Source: RXOA01 sp964547105 (GTDB lineage Bacteria; Bipolaricaulota; Bipolaricaulia; UBA7950; UBA9294). Taken from it: DNA of 13,158 nucleotides. The stretch covers positions 1 to 13,158 of the forward strand of contig CAZJLO010000052.1 of assembly GCA_964547105.1 (NCBI GenBank), read 5' to 3'. How positions within the stretch are numbered: the first letter of the stretch is position 1; every line of letters starts with the position of its first letter. The notes beneath the pieces were generated by a model. The model saw only the letters and a program-made list of their open reading frames with translations, ran no database searches and was not told the DNA's origin. Both the position numbers and the translations under genes were made by a program. This document shows positions 1-6,084 of the stretch, in pieces.

Positions 1-63
1 AGCCACCCAATGCGATGCGAAGTCACGTTGGTTAGGTGAACTCGATCGCGCCGGACTTGTCAC
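1..63 (-). CDS. Possible 5' end of a further gene of the BMC operon (partial, unidentified)
   Basis: On the minus strand a frame beginning with GTG, seven bases after the amidohydrolase stop codon, stays open for 21 codons to the window edge. It reads VTSPARSSSPNQRDFASHW, then VA. The position is right for a next operon gene, perhaps the carbamoyl hydrolase that would follow a hydantoinase. No clear ribosome binding site precedes the GTG, and 21 open codons are weak evidence. No family can be recognised. The 72 bases before the amidohydrolase stop hold nothing else I can support. Confidence 0.2.
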   Translation of the reverse strand, partial: MTSPARSSSPNQRDFASHWVA

Positions 64-72
64 CCCGGTCGG

Positions 73-1461
73 TTAGAGGCGGTTCAGAAACTCGCCGGTT
101 GGCGGCATGTTGCGTACTGGCTGAAGGTCTCCGTTGTCGACGACAATCCGTCCCCGCTTGATCACCGTGCTCGGCCAGCCTCGGACACGTCTCCCCTCGT
201 ACAGGCTGAAATCGGACCTCGACGCCAATTGCTCCGCTCGTACAGTCCGCTCACACTGCAAATCGACCACGACAAGATCGGCGTCGCTTCCGGGAAGGAG
301 CGATCCCTTTCGCGGGTACAGGCCGAATGTTCTCGCAGGGTTCTCGGTGACCCACCCGACGAGCGTTGGTAGATCGATCCCCCGACGGTGGTATCCCTCT
401 TCGAGCAACACGGGGAGATGCGTCCCGAGAACGGGATACCCGGGAACCGCATTCCAAATACTCTCATCAGACCTCTTCTGGGCACGGGTCAGCGTGGTGT
501 TGTCGGTTCCGATCGTCCGGATATCCTCACGAAGCAATCCTTCCCATAAACGATTGCAGTCTTCTTGACGGCGAATCGGCGGAACCATCTTTGCCAGCAC
601 ACCTGCTTGTGTTTCCGCGTTCAGCGTAAGGTACGGTGAGGTCGTCTCGGCACGAATCCGCGCGTTGCGCATCCCCGCGAGCACGTCGACGGTCTCCCGC
701 GAGGATACATGCACGAAGTACAACTGTGCCCCCGTGTCCCGAGCAAGGAAGATGGCGCGCATCACGGCTTCGCTTTCGGCGATCCCCGGATGCGTTTTTT
801 CCCAGTCGAGCAGCGTCCCTTCGCGACTGAAAACCTGGGCGCCCAACCGGGCTTCGGCTCGTTTGATCAGCTGAGGGTTCTCAGCATGGATACATACCCA
901 GGGGGCGCCTGCCTGTCCGGCGGTTGACATCCGCCCGCCTGCCTGTTCGGCGGCAGAGAACACGTCGAGGAGAAACCCATCGTCCACGGAATCCACCACG
1001 CCCGGCAAGCCCCACATATAGACCTTGAACGAACCCAACTCGAACCGGTGGATCACCTCGCGCAGTTCGTTCAGATGAAAATCGGTGAGGATGACCGGGT
1101 GCACGAAGAGATCGGTGTGACTCCGGGGAACAACCGCTTCCGCCCACGCCGGGATCGATGATAGATACGACCCTTCTCCTGAGACGTAGCAGCCCAGCGT
1201 CGTCACCCCGCCGCACAACGCGGCCGCCGTTTCGGTGGCCGCATCGACAGCGGGCTCTCCGAACACGCCCAGGTGAACATGCGGATCGATGATCCCCGGA
1301 AACACTGTCCGTCCCCGAACATCAATCTCTTCTCGCGCCGAGAGCGAAATCTGCCGCGACCACGCCGCGATTTTCCCGTCGCGGATCGCCAGGTCGGCTT
1401 CAATCACCTGGCTGTTCGGAACTACAAGAGACGCGTTCTTGATGACAAGGTCGGCGATCAT
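73..1461 (-). CDS. Hydantoinase/dihydropyrimidinase/allantoinase-type cyclic amidohydrolase
   Basis: A 462-residue metal-dependent amidohydrolase that should hydrolytically open a cyclic amide ring (hydantoin, dihydropyrimidine, allantoin or similar). The binuclear metal site looks complete: HVH at 61-63, the lysine likely to be carboxylated in SFKVYMW (Lys146), His192 in CIHAEN, His251 in FVHVSS and Asp320 in IGTDNTT. The length is normal for the family. The C-terminal PARTFGLYPRKGSLLPGSDA stretch is typical of the small composite beta domain. ATG at 1461 follows GGGGAGTG, and only 12 bases separate it from the upstream BMC-P stop, so this is the last visible gene of the shell operon. Oddity: residues about 170-185 (AEQAGGRMSTAGQAGA) come from a duplicated 18-bp GC-rich palindromic unit just ahead of ligand His192. 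Family is secure; substrate is not, because TDNTT replaces the commoner TDHCP-type active-site segment. Confidence 0.88.
   Translation of the reverse strand: MIADLVIKNASLVVPNSQVIEADLAIRDGKIAAWSRQISLSAREEIDVRGRTVFPGIIDPHVHLGVFGEPAVDAATETAAALCGGVTTLGCYVSGEGSYLSSIPAWAEAVVPRSHTDLFVHPVILTDFHLNELREVIHRFELGSFKVYMWGLPGVVDSVDDGFLLDVFSAAEQAGGRMSTAGQAGAPWVCIHAENPQLIKRAEARLGAQVFSREGTLLDWEKTHPGIAESEAVMRAIFLARDTGAQLYFVHVSSRETVDVLAGMRNARIRAETTSPYLTLNAETQAGVLAKMVPPIRRQEDCNRLWEGLLREDIRTIGTDNTTLTRAQKRSDESIWNAVPGYPVLGTHLPVLLEEGYHRRGIDLPTLVGWVTENPARTFGLYPRKGSLLPGSDADLVVVDLQCERTVRAEQLASRSDFSLYEGRRVRGWPSTVIKRGRIVVDNGDLQPVRNMPPTGEFLNRL
906..953. repeat. In-frame direct repeat of an 18-bp GC-rich palindromic unit
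   Basis: Two units, CGCCTGCCTGTCCGGCGG (906-923) and CGCCTGCCTGTTCGGCGG (936-953), match at 17 of 18 bases with start points 30 bp apart, so the duplication preserves the reading frame. The second unit with its flanking base has CCGCC/GGCGG arms (935-939 and 949-953); the first has a shorter version. They lie inside the amidohydrolase gene, at residues about 170-185. They resemble REP-like palindromes that invade coding sequence. Confidence 0.75.
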
Positions 1462-1473
1462 CGCATCACTCCC

Positions 1474-1758
1474 CTACCGATGCTCGTCTCCCCCGGCTCC
1501 AAGATTCGACGCATGCTCGTCAACGATTCCGACGATCGCTGCGTTCGTCGAGCTCCCCGGGTTCCCGGTGGCAACACGAGCTGCCGTTCCCGACGTAACG
1601 AGGACAATCTGCCCGATGCCGGCTCCAACAACATCCACCGCAACGATCTTCTCACCGCTCCGCTTCCCGACCTCCTGCACCAATAGCATGCGGTGACCGG
1701 TCAGGTCGGGACGCTTGATCGTTGCAACGATGGTTCCGATGACCTTACAAAGCTTCAC
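1474..1758 (-). CDS. BMC-P pentameric shell vertex protein (EutN/CcmL family)
   Basis: A 94-residue protein of the EutN/CcmL family, which forms pentamers that cap the vertices of the polyhedral microcompartment shell. The visible signature is the N-terminal CKVIGTIVATIK strand, RMLLVQ, then VDVVGAGIGQIVLVTSGTAAR and AAIVGIVD near residues 41-80. The length is normal for the family (about 85-100). Translation starts at GTG (1758), preceded by GGGAGGAGGG at a good distance; no ATG fits better. The gene sits 29 bases after the aminotransferase stop and 12 bases before the amidohydrolase start, so co-translation is likely. A single BMC-P gene is seen in the locus. Residues 81-94 (HASNLGAGGDEHR) are probably a disordered tail. 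Confidence 0.93.
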   Translation of the reverse strand: MKLCKVIGTIVATIKRPDLTGHRMLLVQEVGKRSGEKIVAVDVVGAGIGQIVLVTSGTAARVATGNPGSSTNAAIVGIVDEHASNLGAGGDEHR

Positions 1759-1787
1759 GTGGCCCTCCTCCCGACTGTGCGAACCAC

Positions 1788-3152
1788 CTACACCCCAAGG
1801 ATCTCCTTGATGGCATCCAGTGCCTGATCGATTTCATCTTCGGTCACGAAAAAGTGATGGGCCAGCCTGATCACGTCACCTCGGGCTGATGCCACAATTC
1901 CACGCTTCTTCAGTGCGACTTCCATTCCATGGGAATCCGGAACGCGGATCGCCGTGGTCGGCGCCTTGTGCTTGACGTCGAAATCGCTTATCAGCGGGAG
2001 TCGCCTTTTTTTGGCACCTTCCATGCAGTGAAGCGATAGCTCGTCGCACCGCTGGCTGATCCGATCGGTCCCGATCTCAAGCAGCAGGTCAAGCGACGCC
2101 TTCGCTGGAAACGCGGCCGTCGCCGGCGGCGTACCCGTCTCGAGTCGGCGGCCATCGGTTGCATAGTTCAGGTGGTAGTCGAACGCAAATGGATCCGCCT
2201 GGCCGAACCACCCTGTCGCCGCAGGGCGGAGCAGGTCACGGATTTCCTTCTTGGTGTAGGCAAAGGAGATGCCGGGAACGCCAAGGAGGTACTTCAGACA
2301 ACCGCTGACCAGGATGTCGATGTCCATCGCTTTGACATCCACCGGTGTCGCTCCGATTCCCTGATAGGCGTCCACGAGCAACATCGAACCGGCCTGATGG
2401 GCTATTCTCGCGATCTCGGCGATATCCTGCTTGAATCCGTTGAGGTAGTACACCAGAGGGACGGAAGTCATGACGGTCTTCCCGTCGATGTGTCGCTCGT
2501 ACTCACCGAGATCGATGTCGCCTCGGGGAGACACCGCAATCAGATCAACCTGCGCGCCGAGCCGCTCGTGAGCGAACCAGATGTTGGGAACCGTAGGGAA
2601 GTCGAGTTCCGTCGTCACGACTTTGTTCCGCATACCTCGATAGTCCAGAGCGCCGGCCACCGTTCCGACCAGCGACGAAACGGAAAACGAAATGGCAATA
2701 TCTTCCGGACTTGCATTGATCAATCGGGCAAACGATGCCTTCGCGCCGATGACCACAGCCATCCAGTAGTCCCAATCCATCCCTTCATCCCGCCAGTTGG
2801 AGACAAACGAGGCCAGCGCCTCGGCGGCCCGTACCGGCTGAGCGCCCTGGGAGCAATTGGCAAGATGGATCTTATGGAGCGTAGAGAATTCCCGTTTCCG
2901 GATCGCGGCGAAGTCGTTTGCCGCCGTCGTTCCAATCTGCATTTCTCCGGCTGTGCCCGCCGCCGAGGGAGCGACATCAGCCACCGCTTGAGCGGCAGCA
3001 GGCTGCATCGCCCGCCGAACAATCGCAATTCCAGCACGTTCAGCCTGGTCCCTCGCCTCGTCTGTGACGACATCGAGCTCGTCAATCGCCAGCTCTGTGA
3101 TACCCCGATCGGTGAGTCGCTCGATGTCGAGCGCAGTATAGAATTTCCTCAT
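1788..3152 (-). CDS. Class V PLP-dependent aminotransferase with EutQ-like N-terminal domain; likely BMC core enzyme
   Basis: A 454-residue fold-type I PLP enzyme of the class V group (cysteine desulfurase, isopenicillin-N epimerase, AGAT/PucG relatives). Visible hallmarks: the PLP-pairing Asp261 in LLVDAYQG, the Schiff-base Lys287 in SGCLKYLLG, TTELDFPT (180-187) and RLETGTP (336-342). Residues 1-47 are not part of the usual fold. MRKFYTALDIERLTDRGITE followed by VVTDEARDQAERAGIAIV resembles the short N-terminal domain of EutQ and some other BMC enzymes. An Ala-rich linker follows (about 48-80). I infer that this extension links the enzyme to the shell. ATG at 3152 overlaps the BMC-T stop (ATGA), with AAGGAGAG upstream. 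Such enzymes make an oxo acid or aldehyde from an amino donor. Substrate is not readable; ureidoglycine-glyoxylate, alanine or beta-alanine aminotransfer are candidates, and a desulfurase or lyase activity is not excluded. Confidence 0.87.
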   Translation of the reverse strand: MRKFYTALDIERLTDRGITELAIDELDVVTDEARDQAERAGIAIVRRAMQPAAAQAVADVAPSAAGTAGEMQIGTTAANDFAAIRKREFSTLHKIHLANCSQGAQPVRAAEALASFVSNWRDEGMDWDYWMAVVIGAKASFARLINASPEDIAISFSVSSLVGTVAGALDYRGMRNKVVTTELDFPTVPNIWFAHERLGAQVDLIAVSPRGDIDLGEYERHIDGKTVMTSVPLVYYLNGFKQDIAEIARIAHQAGSMLLVDAYQGIGATPVDVKAMDIDILVSGCLKYLLGVPGISFAYTKKEIRDLLRPAATGWFGQADPFAFDYHLNYATDGRRLETGTPPATAAFPAKASLDLLLEIGTDRISQRCDELSLHCMEGAKKRRLPLISDFDVKHKAPTTAIRVPDSHGMEVALKKRGIVASARGDVIRLAHHFFVTEDEIDQALDAIKEILGV

Positions 3153-3793
3153 GACTCTCCTTGCCTTCGAGATCGTTCCTGTAGGCTGCGAATCGCTTCC
3201 TCGGCGGCAAGCTGCGCCCGCTTGACCGTTTCCACGTCTCCCGATACGTAGAGCCGGCCGAACGCCCCGATGCAGTTGAAATGAATGAGCTTCGCATTGC
3301 TCGCCTTCTCCACCTCGTTGGCGGCAAGTGCAATATAGGCGGCGGGCTCGACCTCCATGAGGAACAGACTCTCGTGGGGAATAATCATCGAGCCTTCTCG
3401 ATTGCGATCGAGGAGCTGCGCAAGATACGGAGAAACATTGGTCACAATCCGCGATGCGACAATCTCCGGTGCCTGGCGCGACCGCTCGCTGACCTCCAAC
3501 GCCTCGAGGATCCGTCGACCGGCCGTGTTGATCTCATCGATCGAAGTCGAATGGAGCTCGAGCACGCCGTACTCCCGCTCGACGATTTGGAACGCGGGGA
3601 GAACGTCCGTGGACTTGACGGCCGTATCGAGAAGCGCGTACGTCCGGCTGGCCGGCGCGAGTTCGAGAATCAGCTCCGACATTCCCGGAACCGGGATGCT
3701 CCCTTGCGCCACCGTCCCGACAAATGCCGCATACTGCGGCTGCATGCTGTCGATCAAGACGTACGCTCTGAGATTCGCGCTGTTCGATCCCAT
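3149..3793 (-). CDS. BMC-T tandem-domain shell protein, CsoS1D/CcmP-like
   Basis: A 214-residue shell protein with two fused BMC domains (about 8-103 and 110-205), which trimerises into a pseudo-hexameric tile. The sequence reads like the CsoS1D/CcmP group: LRAYVLIDSMQPQYAAFVGT at 8-27, QIVEREYGVLELH at 69-81, then ASRIVTNVSPY, LDRNREGSMIIP and AAYIALAANEVEKAS in the second domain. The Glu72-Arg73 pair matches the position of the ER pair that gates the large central pore in CsoS1D, a group known to stack as double trimers. I infer a gated pore large enough for bulky substrates or cofactors. ATG at 3793 is chosen; an in-frame TTG at 3805 would add four residues and cannot be excluded. The stop overlaps the aminotransferase start. 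It lies 77 bases downstream of BMC-H in the same operon. Confidence 0.92.
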   Translation of the reverse strand: MGSNSANLRAYVLIDSMQPQYAAFVGTVAQGSIPVPGMSELILELAPASRTYALLDTAVKSTDVLPAFQIVEREYGVLELHSTSIDEINTAGRRILEALEVSERSRQAPEIVASRIVTNVSPYLAQLLDRNREGSMIIPHESLFLMEVEPAAYIALAANEVEKASNAKLIHFNCIGAFGRLYVSGDVETVKRAQLAAEEAIRSLQERSRRQGES

Positions 3794-3870
3794 CGACTCA
3801 CCCAATCTCTGTCCGTAATCCGCGGATCGACACGTTTACCCGGCTCTCCGCATCGACTTCACGTCCCACC

Positions 3871-4158
3871 CTAGGCCTTTGTCGACCCGAACAATCCGGG
3901 GAAGATGTCTTCCAGTCCGCCGTGTGGGCGAGGGATGATGTTGACAGACACTAGCTCGCCGGCTTTCTTCGCCGCTTCGGCACCTGCATCCAACGCTGCC
4001 TTCACCGCCCCGACGTCTCCGGCTACCGTAACCGTAACGTACCCGCCGCCCGAGTTCTCCTTCGAGAGCAGATCCACATTCGCAGCCTTAAGCATCGCAT
4101 CCGCCGCTTGAATCGCCGCGACCAAGCCTTTCGTTTCTATCTGTCCGACTGCTGCCAT
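3871..4158 (-). CDS. BMC-H hexameric shell protein
   Basis: A 95-residue canonical single-domain shell protein that forms the hexagonal facets. It shows the standard signature: GQIETKGLVAAIQAADAMLK (5-24), AANVDL, the pore loop NSGGGY (35-40), VTVAGDVGAVKAALDAGAEA (43-62) and SVNIIPRPH (71-79). ATG at 4158 is preceded by GAGGAGG at correct spacing. The frame continues open 63 codons further upstream from a TTG, but those residues show no BMC similarity and cross the operator region, so they are not coding. This is the first gene of the minus operon and the only BMC-H in view, so it is presumably the most abundant shell component. The GGG-rich pore loop suggests a small pore. Confidence 0.96.
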   Translation of the reverse strand: MAAVGQIETKGLVAAIQAADAMLKAANVDLLSKENSGGGYVTVTVAGDVGAVKAALDAGAEAAKKAGELVSVNIIPRPHGGLEDIFPGLFGSTKA

Positions 4159-4228
4159 TGTTCGTTTCCTCCTCGTTCCTAGTAGGCCTCGTGGTGCATC
4201 CACCAACGCCTGCCGATTACAGATAATG

Positions 4229-4238
4229 TAGTATACTA
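4229..4238. promoter_or_regulatory. Palindromic operator TAGTATACTA, copy 1 (shell operon side)
   Basis: A perfect 10-bp palindrome, extended to the 12-bp GTAGTATACTAC (4228-4239), lies 71 bases upstream of the BMC-H start. It fits TNGT-N2-ACNA, the half-site pattern known for many FadR-subfamily GntR regulators. It overlaps the proposed -10 element of the minus promoter, so a bound protein would block transcription. Confidence 0.65.
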
Positions 4239-4261
4239 CCGCGATCCAATCAACAAGACAA
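4233..4261 (-). promoter_or_regulatory. Candidate promoter of the BMC shell operon
   Basis: Read on the minus strand: TTGTCT (4261-4256) as -35, a 17-bp spacer, then TAGTAT (4238-4233) as -10. Each hexamer matches the sigma-70 consensus at four of six positions. The -10 lies within the palindromic operator. Prediction only. Confidence 0.4.
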
Positions 4262-4290
4262 GTGTTGATCTCCCTCGGTACTGAATCCCC

Positions 4291-4311
4291 GGCAAGGTTT
4301 AACCTATTGCC
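4291..4311. promoter_or_regulatory. Imperfect dyad GGCAA-N11-TTGCC
   Basis: The 5-bp arms GGCAA (4291-4295) and TTGCC (4307-4311) flank a centre that is itself nearly symmetric (GGTTTAACC). It lies about 30 bp upstream of the proposed shell -35, a suitable place for an activator site. It could be chance. Confidence 0.3.
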
Positions 4312-4479
4312 ATTCCTTAGGCGACTTGAGTGCATCACCTCCTGCAACCACGGTCTACTCCTCCAATCAACGCTGGCTTCTCTTGACAGCCTCCACCGTG
4401 ATGGAGACTGACGCCGTGGTGTTCTGCGTCGTGTTTCGAAGCGGAGATTTCCTATGGATGGCCGTAATAGACGCTCCTA

Positions 4480-4510
4480 TTTACGCGCCATGGATATTGC
4501 TAGTATACTA
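4480..4510 (+). promoter_or_regulatory. Operator copy 2 (TAGTATACTA, 4501-4510) with candidate promoter of the oxidoreductase operon
   Basis: The same perfect 10-bp palindrome recurs at 4501-4510, 119 bases before the ferredoxin-subunit ATG; with one flanking base, TAGTATACTAC is shared with copy 1. A plausible promoter overlaps it: TTTACG (4480-4485) as -35, an 18-bp spacer and TATACT (4504-4509) as -10. One regulator probably controls both operons. Confidence 0.5.
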
Positions 4511-4628
4511 CGAAGTGAGGAGCTGCGAACACCGGGGTCGAGGCGATGAACCTGAGGAGCTCGATCTTTGCTCATCGCCACGGAGACTCGGTCGGTTCTT
4601 CTCTCACTACGGACGAGGAGGTCGTCGT

Positions 4629-4886
4629 ATGAGTCAGGAATACATCGTTCCGGTGGGACGGGACGGAATGTACATTGTGGAGACCGGAAAGTGGAGGACG
4701 CAGACGCCCGTTCTCGATCAGGAGGCATGCATCGCTTGCGGGCGATGCCGCATGTACTGCCCGGTGGGCGCTATCCACCCTGAGAATGATCGCTACACCA
4801 TTGATCTTACCTACTGCAAGGGTTGCGGGATTTGTGCCACAGAGTGCGCGGTCGGTGCCATCACCATTCATCGAGAGGAGAGCTGA
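4629..4886 (+). CDS. porD: 2-oxoacid:ferredoxin oxidoreductase delta subunit, 2x[4Fe-4S] ferredoxin type
   Basis: An 85-residue iron-sulfur protein that carries electrons from the oxidoreductase catalytic core to external ferredoxin. It has two complete [4Fe-4S] motifs: Cys34, 37, 40 and 44 in CIACGRCRMYCP, and Cys63, 66, 69 and 73 in CKGCGICATEC. The N-terminal 30 residues (TGKWRTQTPVLDQ) match the lead-in usual for PorD-type subunits rather than for free ferredoxins. ATG at 4629 is preceded by GAGGAGG (4615-4621) with a 7-base gap; the frame extends upstream but without recognisable protein. One base separates its stop from the alpha-subunit ATG, so it belongs to the same complex. It is the first gene of the plus operon. 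Confidence 0.92.
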   Translation: MSQEYIVPVGRDGMYIVETGKWRTQTPVLDQEACIACGRCRMYCPVGAIHPENDRYTIDLTYCKGCGICATECAVGAITIHREES

Positions 4887-4887
4887 C

Positions 4888-6084
4888 ATGGGACACATCG
4901 AAGTGATGAACGGAAATCGGGCTGCAGGCACCGCTGCATGTTTGGCACGTCCCGATGTGATTGCTGCCTACCCGATCACGCCCCAGTCATCGGTGGTTGA
5001 GTTCATCTCACGGGTCATCGCCGAAGGCAAGCTTGACGCCAAGATTTCCGAGGTTGAATCGGAGCACTCGGCAATGAGCGTCCTCGAAGGCGCGGCGCTC
5101 GGCGGCGGACGAACCTTCAGTGCTACGAGCTCCCAGGGACTAGCATTGATGTATGAGCCGTACTTCCGAGCATCCACCCTCAGGCTACCGATCGTGATGG
5201 CGATTGCCAACCGCGAAATGATCTCCCCGCAAACCCTCTGGGCGTCAGCCCAAGACTCGCTGTCCGTCCGAGATGCGGGATGGATGCAATTCTACGCCGA
5301 AAACAACCAGGAGATTCTTGACACCCTGTTGCAGGCATTTCGCATCGCCGAAGACCCGCGTGTGCTGCTACCGATCAATGTCTGCTACGACGGATTCTAC
5401 CTATCGCACATGTCCGAACGGGTCGATGTGCCGGACCAGAACGAAGTGGATGCGTTCTTGCCCGACCGCTACGATCCAGAGCACATTTACCTGGATCCTG
5501 CCCGACCGATGGCCGTCGATCCACTGACAAACGGCGATCTGCTCACACTGTATCGACGCAAGCACCTCGAGGCACAACAACAAGCCCTCACGGTGATCCG
5601 CGAGGTGGATCAAGCATTCGAACGCCAGTTCCACCGCAGTCATGGCGGACCAATCGAGTTGTACGGGTTCGAGGAGAGCACGGATTCGGCGATTGTCACG
5701 CTGGGGTCGATGACCGGTGCCGCCCGGGAGGCAATCGATCGGATGAAGGCGGCAGGGCACTCGGTGGGACTGATCAAGATCCGTGTCGTGCGGCCCTTCC
5801 CCAAGCAAGCACTGCGTGATGCGGCGGAAAATCTCAGAGCAATCGGCGTGCTGGATCGGAACGTATCCTTCGGGTGGAACACGGGAATCATCTACCAGGA
5901 AGTCTCATCCGCGTTGTTCGGCTTGCCGATCGCTCGGCTACCGTTCATTGCAGGCCTCGGAGGAGAAGACATCACTATCGAAATGGTGGCCTCGGCACTG
6001 GATCGGATCCATCAAGCCGTTGGAAGCAATCGGGAAGAGGAGACAGTCTGGCTGCGACCACAGTTGGAAGGGGGACAGCGATGA
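4888..6084 (+). CDS. porA: Pyruvate-type 2-oxoacid:ferredoxin oxidoreductase alpha subunit
   Basis: A 398-residue alpha subunit of a CoA-dependent 2-oxoacid:ferredoxin oxidoreductase, which with beta and delta converts a 2-oxo acid plus CoA to acyl-CoA, CO2 and reduced ferredoxin. Visible features: AAYPITPQS (26-34), the substrate-contacting loop with Thr31; EVESEHSAM (55-63) with the cofactor-activating glutamate; ATSSQGLALMYE (79-90); and QDSLSVRDAGWMQFYAENNQ (122-141). The length equals stand-alone PorA, so no gamma domain is fused to it. The ATG at 4888 directly follows the porD stop and gives the standard PorA N-terminus (EVMNGNRAAG). The stop overlaps the beta start. Pyruvate is the default substrate, but 2-oxobutyrate, 2-oxoisovalerate or glyoxylate-like acids cannot be excluded. 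Confidence 0.93.
   Translation: MGHIEVMNGNRAAGTAACLARPDVIAAYPITPQSSVVEFISRVIAEGKLDAKISEVESEHSAMSVLEGAALGGGRTFSATSSQGLALMYEPYFRASTLRLPIVMAIANREMISPQTLWASAQDSLSVRDAGWMQFYAENNQEILDTLLQAFRIAEDPRVLLPINVCYDGFYLSHMSERVDVPDQNEVDAFLPDRYDPEHIYLDPARPMAVDPLTNGDLLTLYRRKHLEAQQQALTVIREVDQAFERQFHRSHGGPIELYGFEESTDSAIVTLGSMTGAAREAIDRMKAAGHSVGLIKIRVVRPFPKQALRDAAENLRAIGVLDRNVSFGWNTGIIYQEVSSALFGLPIARLPFIAGLGGEDITIEMVASALDRIHQAVGSNREEETVWLRPQLEGGQR

Larger units (their letters stand above)
4159..4628. promoter_or_regulatory. Divergent regulatory region between shell operon and oxidoreductase operon
   Basis: This 470-bp gap separates the BMC-H start from the ferredoxin-subunit start. It holds two copies of the palindrome TAGTATACTA, a looser dyad at 4291-4311 and candidate promoters, all listed separately. 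A frame open across it (from 4326) shows no recognisable protein and is interpreted as non-coding. I saw no riboswitch or tRNA-like fold, though covariance models would be needed to be sure. The SD sequences are GAGGAGG at both ends. Confidence 0.75.

Noticed and set aside
2172..3251. A 359-codon open frame on the plus strand opposite the aminotransferase
   Set aside because: It is antisense to a protein with clear PLP motifs, has an Arg/His-rich composition typical of GC-rich shadow frames, and shows no domain.
4159..4347. Upstream extension of the BMC-H frame (63 codons from a TTG)
   Set aside because: No BMC similarity, no SD at the TTG, and it runs through the operator and promoter; the ATG at 4158 has a strong SD and the canonical N-terminus.
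4383..4411. Promoter from the perfect -35 TTGACA at 4383-4388
   Set aside because: No -10-like hexamer occurs at 16-18 bp; the sequence there is GACTGA.
4326..4628. Extension of the ferredoxin-subunit frame upstream of 4629
   Set aside because: The residues match no family, whereas the ATG at 4629 has GAGGAGG and gives a normal PorD length.
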